Positions 8,672 to 19,197 of a DNA stretch of 50,165 nt are shown one piece after another. Each line of letters begins with the position of its first letter. Position 1 is the first letter of the stretch. The notes under the pieces were generated by a model. It did not search any database, was not told where the DNA came from, and saw only the letters and a program-made list of their open reading frames with translations. Source of the stretch: an uncultured Alphaproteobacteria bacterium (lineage in GTDB: Bacteria > Pseudomonadota > Alphaproteobacteria > HIMB59 > GCA-002718135). The translations under genes were made by a program, and so were the position numbers. The stretch covers positions 1-50,165 of the forward strand of contig CABYRE010000008.1 in the NCBI GenBank assembly GCA_902521325.1, written 5' to 3'.

Positions 8672-9953
8672 TAGAAATCATAGCTCAGTAAATCAATCTA
8701 TAGCATTGATAGATTGCAACAATTTTTATGCGTCATGTGAAAGAATATTTAATCCAAAACTTATAGGAAAACCAATTGTCGTACTTTCCAATAATGATGG
8801 TTGTATCATTGCACGATCAAAAGAAGCAAAAAAATTAGGGATAAAAATGGGTGAACCTTATTTTAAAGCAAAAAATATTATTGAAAAAAATGATGTTAAA
8901 GTTTTTTCATCTAATTATTCTTTGTATGGTGATATTTCTCAAAGAGTAATGGAGACTTTATCAAGTTTCTCTCCAGAGGTAGAAATCTACTCTATAGATG
9001 AAGCATTTCTTGGTTTAAATGGTTTTGAGAACTATGAGCTAAACACTTATTGCAGACATATTAGACAAACAATTAAGAGGTGGGTTGGCATTCCAGTTAG
9101 TATTGGAGTTGGCCCAACAAAAACACTATCAAAAATAGCTAATCATCTAGCAAAAAAAAAACCAAACTATAAAGGTGTGTGCATACTAAAAAATAAAATA
9201 GAAATAAAAAAAGCATTAGAATTAACATCCATTGAAGAAGTATGGGGCATTGGAAGAAGATTATCTCTTTTCCTGAAAAAATATAATATTCATAATGCTT
9301 ATCAATTTTCACAAATGGACAGAGGATGGATAAGAAAAAATATGGGTGTAGTGGGAGAGAAGACATACTTAGAATTAAATAGTGTATCGTGTTTAGAACT
9401 TGATTTGGTTCCAAGTGATAAACAAAGTTGTTGTGTCTCAAGATCATTTAGTCAGCCAATAGAAAAATTATTTGATTTGGAGGAATCAATATCAACTTAT
9501 GGATCAAGAGTATCAGAGAAGATAAGGGAAGAGGGGTTAGTCGCTGAGTCGATGAGTATTTTTGTTTTGACAAATCATTTTAATAGAAGAGAGAAACAAT
9601 ATTCAAATTCAATAAAACTACACTTACCTTTTCCAACAAATAATAGCATAAAAATTGTTAAAAGAGCTCTTGAAGGAATTAGAAAAATATACCGACCAGG
9701 ATTTCGTTATAAAAAAGCTGGAATTATATTATATGGTCTTAGCAGACACAATGTAACTAGAGGATTGCTCGATTACGATCGTGATACATCAGATAGAATA
9801 ATGAATACTATTGATAATATTAATTCTAAATATGGAAGTTCAACGTTAAAGATAGCTTCTGAAGGTATAGAAAAAATATGGAAGATGAAAAGAGAAAACG
9901 TATCCCCATGTTACACAACACGTTTCGAAGAATTGGTGGAAGTTAAAGCTTAG
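8649..9953 (+). CDS. umuC: Error-prone DNA polymerase V catalytic subunit UmuC
   Basis: A 434-residue Y-family polymerase. The first catalytic Asp is in IDCNNFYASCERIF (D22), the second acidic pair in YSIDEAFL (D117, E118). The finger motif NNDGCIIARS, the IGVGPTKTLSKIANHLAKK segment and a C-terminal little-finger domain follow. It inserts nucleotides opposite lesions when joined to UmuD'. The ATG at 8649 lies inside umuD. The N-terminus is about 17 residues longer than usual, so an in-frame TTG at 8706 is an alternative start. tRNA-Asn on the other strand begins 7 bases after the stop. Confidence 0.92.
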   Translation: MSYTKLLNRNHSSVNQSIALIDCNNFYASCERIFNPKLIGKPIVVLSNNDGCIIARSKEAKKLGIKMGEPYFKAKNIIEKNDVKVFSSNYSLYGDISQRVMETLSSFSPEVEIYSIDEAFLGLNGFENYELNTYCRHIRQTIKRWVGIPVSIGVGPTKTLSKIANHLAKKKPNYKGVCILKNKIEIKKALELTSIEEVWGIGRRLSLFLKKYNIHNAYQFSQMDRGWIRKNMGVVGEKTYLELNSVSCLELDLVPSDKQSCCVSRSFSQPIEKLFDLEESISTYGSRVSEKIREEGLVAESMSIFVLTNHFNRREKQYSNSIKLHLPFPTNNSIKIVKRALEGIRKIYRPGFRYKKAGIILYGLSRHNVTRGLLDYDRDTSDRIMNTIDNINSKYGSSTLKIASEGIEKIWKMKRENVSPCYTTRFEELVEVKA

Positions 9954-9959
9954 ATAAAA

Positions 9960-10034
9960 TGGCTCCCCGGGCCGGGCTCGAACCAGCGACCGATCGGTTA
10001 ACAGCCGATTGCTCTACCACTGAGCTACCGAGGA
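9960..10034 (-). tRNA. tRNA-Asn (GTT)
   Basis: Read on the minus strand, the 75-base sequence folds as a cloverleaf with acceptor arms TCCTCGG and CCGGGGA. It has D-loop GCTCAGTGGTAGAGC, anticodon GTT in CTGTTAA, T-loop GGTTCGAGCC, and an encoded CCA end. Confidence 0.96.
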
Positions 10035-10081
10035 ACACAATTTTGTTGATAATAAAAAAAAATTAAAAAACAAGAGAAAAC

Positions 10082-10155
10082 TGGAGGCTCGGAGCGGAAT
10101 CGAACCGCTGTGCAAGGCTTTGCAGGCCCCTACATAACCACTCTGCCACCGAGCC
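10082..10155 (-). tRNA. tRNA-Cys (GCA)
   Basis: Read on the minus strand, the 74-base sequence folds as a cloverleaf with acceptor arms GGCTCGG and CCGAGCC. The anticodon is GCA in CTGCAAA, the T-loop is GGTTCGATTCC, and CCA is encoded. It lies 47 bases upstream of tRNA-Asn on the same strand, so the two are probably co-transcribed. The 325-base stretch between umuC and the next gene holds only these two tRNAs and a short AT-rich promoter region. Confidence 0.95.
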
Positions 10156-10278
10156 TAAAAAAAAGACAATTATCACTATATTATTTCTAGTCAATTAATG
10201 AAAAAAAAAACTAAAGAATGATAATATAATTTAAATAATTGATTATATGAAAGGTTTATATAAAGCATTCTTTGAGAA

Positions 10279-10938
10279 ATGAGTGAAACATTTGAAATAG
10301 CAAGAAAAAATATGGTTGTTAATCAGTTAAGACCAAACAAAATTAATGAAGAAAATATATTAAAAATATTTGAAAATACCCCTAAAGAAAATTATTTAGA
10401 TGTCAGTTTAGGTAAGAATTGTTATCTAGATAATAATTTAGATATAACTGAAAAAAGAGGATATCTTAAAAATTTACACCTAGCTCAAATTATAAAATAT
10501 TCAAAAATTTTACCTAATGATAAAGTATTGCATATAGGAGGTTTAACAGGTTACTTTTCTGCTCTTATTAGCTCACTATGTCAAGAACTTCATGTTGTGG
10601 AAGAAAATAGAGAGTTATTTAAATTATTAGAACATAATATTAGTAATACAGATACTTCTAATATTAGCTTATTTAATCATAATTTATTAGATGGATTAGT
10701 TGATAAAGCTCCATTTAATTTAATTATTATTGACGGGCCTATATTTAAAATAACTGATAACTTAAAGAAGCAACTAGTAACCAATGGTGGAAGACTAATA
10801 TATATCAAAAAAATATATGATAATCTTGGTAAGGCTTATAAAGTTATAAGAAATGAAGATTTATATTCATCTGAGTATTTATTTGATGTAATGAGTGCTT
10901 ATCAAATTCAAGAACAGCAAGAGGGTTTTAAATTTTAA
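10279..10938 (+). CDS. Protein-L-isoaspartate O-methyltransferase-like protein
   Basis: A 219-residue PCMT-family protein. The start ARKNMVVNQLRPNKI matches the subgroup encoded just before tolC in many Alphaproteobacteria. The SAM-binding motif I is degenerate (VLHIGGLTGYFSAL instead of a canonical LEIGTGSGY) and motif II is IIIDGPI. It is thus unclear whether it is an active repair enzyme; the canonical copy is at 29959-30585. Its stop directly abuts the tolC ATG, so the two genes share an operon. A structural or divergent methylation role is possible. Confidence 0.75.
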   Translation: MSETFEIARKNMVVNQLRPNKINEENILKIFENTPKENYLDVSLGKNCYLDNNLDITEKRGYLKNLHLAQIIKYSKILPNDKVLHIGGLTGYFSALISSLCQELHVVEENRELFKLLEHNISNTDTSNISLFNHNLLDGLVDKAPFNLIIIDGPIFKITDNLKKQLVTNGGRLIYIKKIYDNLGKAYKVIRNEDLYSSEYLFDVMSAYQIQEQQEGFKF

Positions 10939-12222
10939 ATGAGATTATTAATATTATTATTACTTATCTATTCTAAATCTTTATTCGCATTATCGATTGA
11001 TGATTCTGTAAAAAGTACGATTGCTAATAATTTGAAGGTAAAAATTGCTTTTGAAAAACTAAATGAAAGCAAAGAAACTATTGAAGTAGCTATAGGAAAA
11101 AAACTTCCAACAGTTACTGGTACAATTTCTGGTACGTACAGTAATAATGACATAACTTCAGCAGCTGGTGTATCAACAACACCAGAAACTTTTACAGATA
11201 AGTATAAAATTAGTATTACTCAAAATTTGTACGATGGTGGTGAAAAAAATTTAGAAATTGAAAGAGCAAAAATTATTTATGAAAACGCAGTAATAAATTT
11301 TTATAAATCAGTCCAAGATCTATCTTTAACAGCAGTAGAAGGTTATTTAACTGTTATAAATTATGAAAAATCATTAACGGCTTCTGAAAGAAATTTTGAT
11401 TCTGTTTCAAGATTTTTAGAAGAAGTAAAATTAAAATATGAATTAGGATCAGCAACCATAACTGAACTGAAAAATGCTGAGAGTGCGTTTTCAATTGCTG
11501 AAACAAATCTTTTTTCAGCTGAACAAAACTACAAAATCAGTTTAAAAACATTTAAATCAATTGTTGGTAAAGAGGCTATTAATTTAGAAGATTATGTAAA
11601 TGTAGAAGATAATTTAAATTTTGAAAACATACTATCTGAAGTCTATAAGAATAATTTTAACATTTTAATTGCTCAAAATAATATTAAAATAAAAGAACTT
11701 GATCTCTCAAAAGAAAAAGGTTCTAATAGACCTACATTAGACATAACAGCTTCAACTGAGTATTCGGATGGTTCACGTATAGATGCTGGAAGTGAAAATA
11801 CTAATGCATCGATAGGCTTAACTTTAACAATTCCTATATTTCAGCAAAATATTGATAAATCAGATATTAGAAAAATAAATTCTCAAATTTTACAAACTGA
11901 AATTGAGCTTGAGGATCTTAAAGAAAGTTTAAATATTGAGGTATCAAACTATTATAAAAACTATTTAGTTAGTAAATCAAATTTAAATACATCTTTATTA
12001 ACTATAGAGTATGCAAATACTCTTCTAGAAAGTACTCAGGAAGAATACAACCTTGGGACCAAATCTATTACTGATCTAATAGAAGCAGAAACTAATCTTT
12101 TAAACGTAAATGTAGAATATTTTAATGCAAATAAAAACTATCTGATTAATTATTTTAATTTGCTAGCTTTAGATGGTTCTCTGATTAAATTATTTGAGGA
12201 GTATCTTCCTAGTTATAATTAG
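10939..12222 (+). CDS. tolC: TolC family outer membrane efflux protein
   Basis: A 427-residue outer-membrane channel protein. It has a signal peptide (residues 1-17, ending SLFA) and two internally repeated outer-membrane efflux domains. The typical signatures are seen: YDGGEKNLEIERAKIIYENA, LKYELGSATITELKNAES in the first repeat, and EEYNLGTKSITDLIEAETNLLN in the second. TolC trimers span the outer membrane and periplasm for drug efflux or type I secretion. It follows the methyltransferase-like gene with no gap and precedes the popZ-like gene, a conserved alphaproteobacterial order. Confidence 0.9.
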   Translation: MRLLILLLLIYSKSLFALSIDDSVKSTIANNLKVKIAFEKLNESKETIEVAIGKKLPTVTGTISGTYSNNDITSAAGVSTTPETFTDKYKISITQNLYDGGEKNLEIERAKIIYENAVINFYKSVQDLSLTAVEGYLTVINYEKSLTASERNFDSVSRFLEEVKLKYELGSATITELKNAESAFSIAETNLFSAEQNYKISLKTFKSIVGKEAINLEDYVNVEDNLNFENILSEVYKNNFNILIAQNNIKIKELDLSKEKGSNRPTLDITASTEYSDGSRIDAGSENTNASIGLTLTIPIFQQNIDKSDIRKINSQILQTEIELEDLKESLNIEVSNYYKNYLVSKSNLNTSLLTIEYANTLLESTQEEYNLGTKSITDLIEAETNLLNVNVEYFNANKNYLINYFNLLALDGSLIKLFEEYLPSYN

Positions 12223-12259
12223 AGTTTTATTAATTTAATTAAACATTTATAATACCTAT

Positions 12260-12544
12260 ATGAATACAAAAAATTCTATCAATGAATCTCTTGAAATAAT
12301 ACGTAGAGCACTTGAAGATGAAAAAAAAGACTCAAATAAGGATTTATCATCCAATATTTTAATACTTAACCAAAAGGTTAATAGTGATGGTACAATAAAA
12401 TTACTTCAAAAAGACGAAGATATAAATATTGAAATTAATGATATTATAGATCAAAAACTTTCCTATCTTGTAGAAAATAAAATTGAAAAAATACTTGATG
12501 AAAAAATACCAAAATTACTAAAAAATTATTTCGATACAAAATAG
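12260..12544 (+). CDS. Miniature PopZ/DUF2497-like polar organising protein
   Basis: A 94-residue protein with an N-terminal helix (ESLEIIRRALEDEKK) and a short Ser/Asn-rich acidic linker. A C-terminal helical region follows (INDIIDQKLSYLVENKIEKI, then LDEKIPKLLKNYF). This two-ended layout and the position between tolC and valS match PopZ/DUF2497 of Alphaproteobacteria. There PopZ forms a polar matrix that anchors the chromosome origin through ParB. Most PopZ proteins are much longer because of a proline-rich acidic spacer, which here is nearly absent. The assignment rests on helix pattern and synteny, not on a computed alignment. Confidence 0.65.
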   Translation: MNTKNSINESLEIIRRALEDEKKDSNKDLSSNILILNQKVNSDGTIKLLQKDEDINIEINDIIDQKLSYLVENKIEKILDEKIPKLLKNYFDTK

Positions 12545-12549
12545 TTACA

Positions 12550-15177
12550 ATGCAGCTTGATAAATTTTTTGATTTTTTAAAAGATGAAAAAGATCTTTAT
12601 TCTCAGTGGGAGCAATCAAATTGTTTTAAACCAAAAAAAGGAGGTGAGCCATATTCTATAATGATGCCACCACCTAATGTTACAGGTAGCTTACATATGG
12701 GTCATGCTTTAACCTTCACAATTCAAGATATATTAATCAGATACCATAGAATGAAGGGCATGGAAGTATTGTGGCAAGCAGGGACAGATCATGCAGGAAT
12801 AGCTACTCAGATGGTGGTTGAAAGAAAATTAAGTGAGTCAAACATAGATCGACGATCCCTAGGTAGAGAAAAGTTTATTGAAAAAGTATGGGAATGGAAA
12901 AAAGAGTCGGGTGGTCAGATCAGTAATCAATTAAGAAGACTTGGCGCTTCTGCAGATTGGTCAAGAGAAAGATTTACTATGGATGAAGGTCTTTCTAATG
13001 CAGTTAAGAAAGTTTTTGTTAATTTATTTAATGATGGAATTATTTATAAAGATAAGAGATTGGTTAATTGGGATCCTAAACTTTTAACTGCTATTTCTGA
13101 TCTAGAAGTAGAGCAAAGAGATACTGAAGGAAGTTTATGGCATATTAAATATCCTATAGACGAAAATAATCATATCATAGTTGCAACAACAAGACCTGAA
13201 ACGATGTTAGGAGATACTGCAGTTGCCGTTCATCCAGATGATGAAAAGTATAAAAATTTAATTGGCAAATTTTGTTACTTACCAATTTCAAATAAAAAAA
13301 TACCAATCATTGCTGATGAATATGCGGATCCTGAAAAAGGTTCTGGAGCTGTAAAAATTACTCCTGCACATGACTTTAATGATTTTGAGGTAGGAAAGAG
13401 ACATGATTTAGAATTTATTAATATTTTTGATGAAAATGCTAAACTGAATTCAAATGTGCCTGCAGAATTTCAAAATTTAGATCGGTTTGATGCTAGAAAA
13501 CTAATTTTAAAAAAATTAGATGAAATGAATTTATTAGTTAAAGAAGACAAACAACAAATGGTCATCCCATATGGTGATAGATCTGGTGTTGTAATTGAAC
13601 CATGGCTCACAGATCAATGGTTTTGTGATGCAAAAAAATTATCAGTAGATCCAATATCAGCTGTTAGAAATAATAGTTCTAAATTTATTCCCAAACAATG
13701 GGAAAATACATTTTATAATTGGATGGAAAATATTCAACCATGGTGTATTTCAAGACAGTTATGGTGGGGGCATCAAATTCCTGCATGGTATGGTCCAGAT
13801 AATAAATATTTTGTTAGTGAAACTCTACAAGGGGCACAAAGTCAAGCTAAAGATTTTTATGGAAAAGATGTTGAGCTAAGACAGGATGAAGACGTTCTAG
13901 ATACTTGGTTTTCTTCTGCTCTATGGACTTTTTCTACTTTAGATTGGCCAAATAAAACTTATGAATTAGATAAGTTTTATCCTGGCAATGTTTTAGTTAC
14001 TGGTTTTGATATCATATTTTTTTGGGTTGCGCGGATGATGATGATGGGTTCTTATTTTATGAAGGAAACTCCATTTAAAGATATTTATATTCATCCTTTG
14101 ATACGTGATGAAAAAGGACAAAAAATGTCTAAATCAAAAGGGAACATAATTGATCCATTAGATCTTTTGGATAAATATGGTGCTGATACATTAAGATTTA
14201 CATTAACAGCACTTTTAAATCCTGGACGAGATGTAAAGTTATCTGAAGCTAGAGTTAAAGGATATAAATCATTCACAAATAAAATTTGGAATGCTGGAAA
14301 ATTTTTACAAATGAATAATTCTATTTTTAAAGATGATATATCCATAGATACAGTACTTTTCGAAGCAAACAAATGGATAATAAAAGAATTGAATGATTTA
14401 AATACTCAACTTGATCAGTTAACTGAAAAGTATTTGTTTCATGAAATAGCCAATAAGATTTATCATTTCGTATGGCACTCTTATTGTGATTGGTACATTG
14501 AAATTATTAAACAAAATTTTGATAATGAAAAATATGCTGAGGAAATTAAAAATGTATCAGGATGGACCTTTATTCAAGTTTTAAAAATTATACATCCAAT
14601 TATGCCATTCATTAGTGAAAAATTATGGAGATCTTTAGTTGATAACAAGTCATACTTAATGAATCAAGTTTATCAAAATTATTTGACAAATAATTCTTTT
14701 AGTATTTCTAAAAAAAACTTTGAAACATTTATTGAATTCATAACATCTATTAGAAATTTGAGATCAGAACTAAATATTCCTTATAAGCAATTAATTAATA
14801 TTTCTATAGAAGCAAAAAATGAAGAACTTAATAATTTTCTTAATGATCATAAAAAGGAAATAAGTAATTTTTTAAAAACTAAAGATATTAATTTTGATAA
14901 AATTCAACCTAATAAGAATTCAGCTTTAATTGTATTAACATCATTATCAGTTTTGATCCCTTTGGATGGTATTATTGACTCAGAAGTTGAACTAAAAAAA
15001 TTAAATAAGAAAAGGCAAGTTGAGCAAGAAAAATTTAATAAAGTTAATGATAAATTAAATAATGATAACTTTATGAATAAAGCATCAGAAGAAATTATTA
15101 AAAAATTTAAAAATGAAGCTAATATTTATAAATCTTCTATTGAAAAAATTGATCAAATAATAAATACTATAAAATAG
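12550..15177 (+). CDS. valS: Valyl-tRNA synthetase
   Basis: An 875-residue class I synthetase. The HIGH motif is HMGH (49-52) in [15 protein letters not shown] and KMSKS is at 525-529. The editing domain has [19 protein letters not shown]. An anticodon-binding region and a C-terminal lysine-rich coiled coil (about residues 810-875) close the protein. It charges tRNA-Val and hydrolyses misacylated Thr-tRNA(Val). It begins five bases after the popZ-like stop and ends one base before ilvD, so the run from 10279 to 16909 may be a single transcript. Confidence 0.97.
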   Translation: MQLDKFFDFLKDEKDLYSQWEQSNCFKPKKGGEPYSIMMPPPNVTGSLHMGHALTFTIQDILIRYHRMKGMEVLWQAGTDHAGIATQMVVERKLSESNIDRRSLGREKFIEKVWEWKKESGGQISNQLRRLGASADWSRERFTMDEGLSNAVKKVFVNLFNDGIIYKDKRLVNWDPKLLTAISDLEVEQRDTEGSLWHIKYPIDENNHIIVATTRPETMLGDTAVAVHPDDEKYKNLIGKFCYLPISNKKIPIIADEYADPEKGSGAVKITPAHDFNDFEVGKRHDLEFINIFDENAKLNSNVPAEFQNLDRFDARKLILKKLDEMNLLVKEDKQQMVIPYGDRSGVVIEPWLTDQWFCDAKKLSVDPISAVRNNSSKFIPKQWENTFYNWMENIQPWCISRQLWWGHQIPAWYGPDNKYFVSETLQGAQSQAKDFYGKDVELRQDEDVLDTWFSSALWTFSTLDWPNKTYELDKFYPGNVLVTGFDIIFFWVARMMMMGSYFMKETPFKDIYIHPLIRDEKGQKMSKSKGNIIDPLDLLDKYGADTLRFTLTALLNPGRDVKLSEARVKGYKSFTNKIWNAGKFLQMNNSIFKDDISIDTVLFEANKWIIKELNDLNTQLDQLTEKYLFHEIANKIYHFVWHSYCDWYIEIIKQNFDNEKYAEEIKNVSGWTFIQVLKIIHPIMPFISEKLWRSLVDNKSYLMNQVYQNYLTNNSFSISKKNFETFIEFITSIRNLRSELNIPYKQLINISIEAKNEELNNFLNDHKKEISNFLKTKDINFDKIQPNKNSALIVLTSLSVLIPLDGIIDSEVELKKLNKKRQVEQEKFNKVNDKLNNDNFMNKASEEIIKKFKNEANIYKSSIEKIDQIINTIK

Positions 15178-15178
15178 A

Positions 15179-16909
15179 ATGGAAGATAAAGGTTCAAATA
15201 GAAAATCTAACCTACCTAGCAGATATGTTAGTGTAGGGCCTAAAAGTGCGCCTCACAGATCGTATTATTATGCTATGGGTTTGAAAGAGCATGAAATTTA
15301 TCAACCATTTGTTGGTGTTGTTAGCACTTGGAATGAATCAGCTCCTTGCAACATTACTCTTCAAGATCAAGCGCAACATGTGAAGACAGGCGTCAAAGAT
15401 GCTGGAGGAACACCAAGAGAATTTACAACTATAACAGTAACAGATGGAATTGCGATGGGCCATGAGGCAATGAAATCTTCTCTTATTAGCAGAGAAGTTA
15501 TTGCAGACTCCATCGAATTATCTGTTAGGGGTCACTGCTATGATGCTATAGTTGGTCTCGCTGGTTGCGATAAATCTCTACCAGGTTTGATGATGGCTAT
15601 GGTTAGATTAAATGTACCGTCTGTATTCATTTATGGAGGTTCAATCTTACCAGGAAAATACAAAGGAAAAGATGTTACCGTTATAGATGTTTTTGAAGCA
15701 GTGGGTAAACATGCTGCAGGAACTATCTCAGATCAAGATTTAAAAGATATTGAACAAGTTGCCTGTCCTTCTGCCGGATCGTGTGGAGGGCAATTTACAG
15801 CTAATACAATGGCATGTATCTCTGAAGCAGTTGGCTTAGCTTTAACAAATTCAGCAATGCCACCAGCTGTCAATACTGAAGAAAGAAAATCTTATGGTGA
15901 AAAGAGTGGTAAAGCTATAATGAATTTATTAGAAAAAAATATAAGACCAAGAGATATAGTAACTATTGATTCATTAGTTAATGCTGCTAGAGTAGTTGCG
16001 GCCACTGGTGGTTCAACTAATGCAGCACTTCATCTTCCTGCTATAGCTAATGAAGCAGGTTTAAAATTTACATTAAGAGATGTTGTAGAAATTTATAATT
16101 CAACTCCTTATATCGGAGATATGCAACCTGGCGGAAAGTATGTTGCTAAAGATTTATATGATGTAGGAGGTGTACCAGTTGTTATTAAATCTTTATTAGA
16201 TGGTGGTTATATAAATGGAGATTGCATAACTGTTACAGGAAAAACAATAGCTGAAAATCATAAAGAAGTAATATTCCCTACAAATCAAGATGTTGTTTAT
16301 AAAAGCGATAATCCAATTAGTGAAAATAGTTCAGTCGTTGGGTTATGGGGTAATCTTGCACCTGATGGATGTATATCAAAAATAGCAGGTTTAAAAAAAT
16401 TAACTTTTAAAGGAAAAGCCAAATGTTTTGACTCAGAGGAAGACGCTCTAACTGCAGTTTTAAAAAATGAAATTAAAGCAGGAGATGCAGTAATAATTAG
16501 ATATGAAGGCCCTAAGGGAGGACCTGGTATGCGTGAAATGCTTTCAACAACAGGCGCAATATATGGGCAAGGATTAGGTGAAACTGTTGCATTAATTACA
16601 GATGGAAGATTTTCAGGAGGGACAAGAGGATTTTGTATTGGTCATGTAGGACCAGAAGCAGCAGTAGGTGGTATGATAGGTTTACTTAAAGATGGAGATG
16701 AAATTATTATTGATGCTGTTAAAGGAGAAATCAATGTTTCACTTTCAGATGATGAAATAGAAAAGAGAAAAAATGATTGGAAACCAAGAAAAACTAATCA
16801 TAATTCTGGATCCATATGGAAATATTCCCAAACTGTTGGTCCAGCTTACGAAGGTGCTGTTACTCAACCAGGCGCAAAAGACGAAACGCATACATACGCT
16901 GATATTTAA
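15179..16909 (+). CDS. ilvD: Dihydroxy-acid dehydratase
   Basis: A 576-residue IlvD/Edd family enzyme converting dihydroxy acids to 2-keto acids in valine, leucine and isoleucine synthesis. The Fe-S cluster cysteines are in GCDKSLPG (about residue 129) and [16 protein letters not shown] (about 196-202). The C-terminal signature [22 protein letters not shown] is present in full (residues 477-498). The IlvD motifs favour it over phosphogluconate dehydratase. Its position after valS makes a valine-centred pair. It converges on xthA with only two bases between stops. Confidence 0.95.
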   Translation: MEDKGSNRKSNLPSRYVSVGPKSAPHRSYYYAMGLKEHEIYQPFVGVVSTWNESAPCNITLQDQAQHVKTGVKDAGGTPREFTTITVTDGIAMGHEAMKSSLISREVIADSIELSVRGHCYDAIVGLAGCDKSLPGLMMAMVRLNVPSVFIYGGSILPGKYKGKDVTVIDVFEAVGKHAAGTISDQDLKDIEQVACPSAGSCGGQFTANTMACISEAVGLALTNSAMPPAVNTEERKSYGEKSGKAIMNLLEKNIRPRDIVTIDSLVNAARVVAATGGSTNAALHLPAIANEAGLKFTLRDVVEIYNSTPYIGDMQPGGKYVAKDLYDVGGVPVVIKSLLDGGYINGDCITVTGKTIAENHKEVIFPTNQDVVYKSDNPISENSSVVGLWGNLAPDGCISKIAGLKKLTFKGKAKCFDSEEDALTAVLKNEIKAGDAVIIRYEGPKGGPGMREMLSTTGAIYGQGLGETVALITDGRFSGGTRGFCIGHVGPEAAVGGMIGLLKDGDEIIIDAVKGEINVSLSDDEIEKRKNDWKPRKTNHNSGSIWKYSQTVGPAYEGAVTQPGAKDETHTYADI

Positions 16910-16911
16910 TA

Positions 16912-17697
16912 TTAATTAACTAATTCAATCGTAACTGGAGTGTGATCAGAAGCTTTTTCCCATCCTCTTGGTTCACGATTAACGTTAACTGATTTAATCA
17001 AATCAGTTACTTCTGGTGTAGTAAGAAAATGATCTATTCTAAGACCATTACCTTTTTGCCAATTTCCACCTCTATATCCCCAAAAAGTCCAGTTTGTATT
17101 TCCATCAACAAAGTATTTAACTGTATCAACAAAACCTAAATTTAAAAGATTTCTAAATTTTTCTCTCGTTAATGGATGAGCACAAGCATCATTTTTAAAA
17201 TTTTCTGGTGAATAAACGTCTTCATCGCTCGGTATTACATTAAAATCTCCGCCTATAATTACTGGTTGATTATTATCAATTAATTCTTTGATATATTTAT
17301 TAAAATTTATCATCCAATCAATTTTGTAATCAAATTTTTCAGTTTCAATCGGATTTCCATTTGGAAGATAAATATTTATTAATTTAATTTTATTTTTTAT
17401 ATTTTTTAAGGATATCTCTGTTTCAATAAATCTGGAATTTGCATCTTTGTAATCAGGAATATTTAAATTTGAAATTTCAATACTTTCTTTGCTAAGTATG
17501 GCTACCCCATTCCAAGCTTTTTGCCCATTTACATAACACTTATAATTAATATTTTCTAATTCCTCTTTAGGAAAACTTTCATTTGTACACTTTAATTCTT
17601 GAATTAAATATAAATCTGATTGATCTTTTTTTATAAATTTTTTTAAATGTTCTATTCTTGCATTAACTGAATTTACATTCCAGGTAGTAATTTTCAT
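16912..17697 (-). CDS. xthA: Exodeoxyribonuclease III
   Basis: A 261-residue endonuclease/exonuclease/phosphatase fold protein of the XthA family. Metal- and phosphate-binding motifs are WNVNSVNAR, LIQELKCT, IYLPNG, IGGDFNVIPSDEDVY, LRIDHFL and the C-terminal SDHTPV histidine. It cleaves abasic sites and degrades 3' ends in base excision repair. Its ATG abuts the stop of erpA, so the pair is an operon. This erpA-xthA pair opposite dgt is a familiar alphaproteobacterial order. Confidence 0.93.
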   Translation of the reverse strand: MKITTWNVNSVNARIEHLKKFIKKDQSDLYLIQELKCTNESFPKEELENINYKCYVNGQKAWNGVAILSKESIEISNLNIPDYKDANSRFIETEISLKNIKNKIKLINIYLPNGNPIETEKFDYKIDWMINFNKYIKELIDNNQPVIIGGDFNVIPSDEDVYSPENFKNDACAHPLTREKFRNLLNLGFVDTVKYFVDGNTNWTFWGYRGGNWQKGNGLRIDHFLTTPEVTDLIKSVNVNREPRGWEKASDHTPVTIELVN

Positions 17698-18024
17698 TTA
17701 TATTGAAAAAGAAGTACCACACCCACATGAAGAAGATGCTAGTGGATTAGAAATTTTAAAGGATGACCCAATCAATTCATTAACATAATCAATTTTCGAT
17801 CCTTTAATTAATTCAATTGAAGTTTTATCTATTAATACATCAGCATTTTTATAATTAAAGATTAAATCATCTTCATTTGGTTTGTCAGAAAAATCAAATT
17901 TATATTGAAATCCAGCACAACCACCACCTAATACGGTAATTCTGAAATAGTTTGATTTTTCAGATAAAAGTATCTTGTTAATATGATTCTGAGCACTTTC
18001 TGTAACTTCAATTATATTGTTCAT
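17698..18024 (-). CDS. erpA: A-type iron-sulfur cluster insertion protein (ErpA/HesB family)
   Basis: A 108-residue A-type carrier with the three cluster-binding cysteines in GGGCAGFQY and the C-terminal CGCG of SSSCGCGTSFSI. It transfers Fe-S clusters to client enzymes. The position next to xthA and divergent from dgt and argS favours the ErpA naming used in Alphaproteobacteria, although IscA and SufA cannot be told apart by sequence alone. Likely clients in this window include IlvD. Confidence 0.88.
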   Translation of the reverse strand: MNNIIEVTESAQNHINKILLSEKSNYFRITVLGGGCAGFQYKFDFSDKPNEDDLIFNYKNADVLIDKTSIELIKGSKIDYVNELIGSSFKISNPLASSSCGCGTSFSI

Positions 18025-18078
18025 TTATCTAAATATTGTTATTAGTTATTTTTTTACAATTATAATATAAATTTTCTT

Positions 18079-19197
18079 ATGTTCAAACATTTAGCTTCCA
18101 ATCCCGATAATTCAAATGGAAGATTATATAATGAGCTAGACGATGATTTGAGAAATCCTTTTGAAAGAGACAGAGCTAGAGTTATTCATTCTAATTCATT
18201 TAGAAAATTAAAGCACAAAACCCAAGTTTTCATTGAAAGTGAGAGTGATTATTTTAGGACAAGACTAACTCATTCTTTGGAAGTTGCCCAAATATCTAGA
18301 TCAATTTGTAGATTACTTGATTTAGATGAAGATCTAGGCGAAACAGTTGCTCTCGCACATGATTTAGGTCATCCTCCTTTTGGCCATATTGGCGAAGATG
18401 CACTTGATAATTCAATGAAAAAGTTTGGAGGTTTTAATCATAATGATCAAACCTTGAGAGTTTTAACATTTATAGAAAAACGACACCCTGATTTTGATGG
18501 ATTAAATCTAACATGGGAGAGTTTAGAGGGAATAATAAAACATAATGGAATTTTGAGTAGTCATTTACCTTATCACTTAGACAATTATTCAAAATTACAT
18601 AATCTAAATTTAACTGATCAACCTTATTTAGAATCACAGATAGCGAGCATATCTGATGATATTGCATATAATAATCACGATGTAGAGGATGCTATTAGAG
18701 CAAACTTAATATCATTAGATGATATTGCAGAGTTAAGTTTTTTTGAAAAAATTATAATTAATTTAAAAGATCACTACAAAGATATTCCAAATAAACTTCT
18801 AGTGTATCAAGTTTTAAGAAACTCAATATCTAATATGATAAATGATATATATGAAACTACAAAAAAAAATTTAATTGAAAATAATATCAATTCTATTGAT
18901 GATATACGTAAAAAAAATAATTTCGTTGTTTCATTTTCAAATGAAATGAAGAAAAATTGTGAAATAATTAAAAAATTCTTATTTGATAAAGTTTATAATC
19001 ACAGTCATTTATCAGATAAGAGACAGTATTCAAAAAAGGTTATATCTACTTTGTTTACTTATTTCGTAAAAAATAATAATAAACTACCAGTAGATTGGAG
19101 AAATCAAAATATTGAAATTGAAAGATTAATTTGTGATTATATTTCAGGAATGACGGATAGATTTGCTCTAAATTTGTATAAGGAGATTAGTGAATAA
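18079..19197 (+). CDS. dgt: Deoxyguanosinetriphosphate triphosphohydrolase-like protein
   Basis: A 372-residue HD-domain dNTPase. The metal ligands are RLTHSLEV, the HD pair in ALAHDLGHPPFGHIGE, and the later SDDIAYNNHDVEDA. The N-terminal RDRARVIHSNSFRKLKHKTQVF segment (residues 29-50) is typical of the dGTPase-like type 2 group. It hydrolyses dNTPs to nucleosides and triphosphate. It starts a plus-strand run with argS, whose GTG start and AGGAG ribosome site lie inside its last codons. Confidence 0.9.
   Translation: MFKHLASNPDNSNGRLYNELDDDLRNPFERDRARVIHSNSFRKLKHKTQVFIESESDYFRTRLTHSLEVAQISRSICRLLDLDEDLGETVALAHDLGHPPFGHIGEDALDNSMKKFGGFNHNDQTLRVLTFIEKRHPDFDGLNLTWESLEGIIKHNGILSSHLPYHLDNYSKLHNLNLTDQPYLESQIASISDDIAYNNHDVEDAIRANLISLDDIAELSFFEKIIINLKDHYKDIPNKLLVYQVLRNSISNMINDIYETTKKNLIENNINSIDDIRKKNNFVVSFSNEMKKNCEIIKKFLFDKVYNHSHLSDKRQYSKKVISTLFTYFVKNNNKLPVDWRNQNIEIERLICDYISGMTDRFALNLYKEISE

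Noticed and set aside
9139-9447. Minus-strand 102-codon frame inside umuC
   Set aside because: It is an antisense shadow of the well-supported umuC gene with low-complexity hydrophobic content and no ribosome site.
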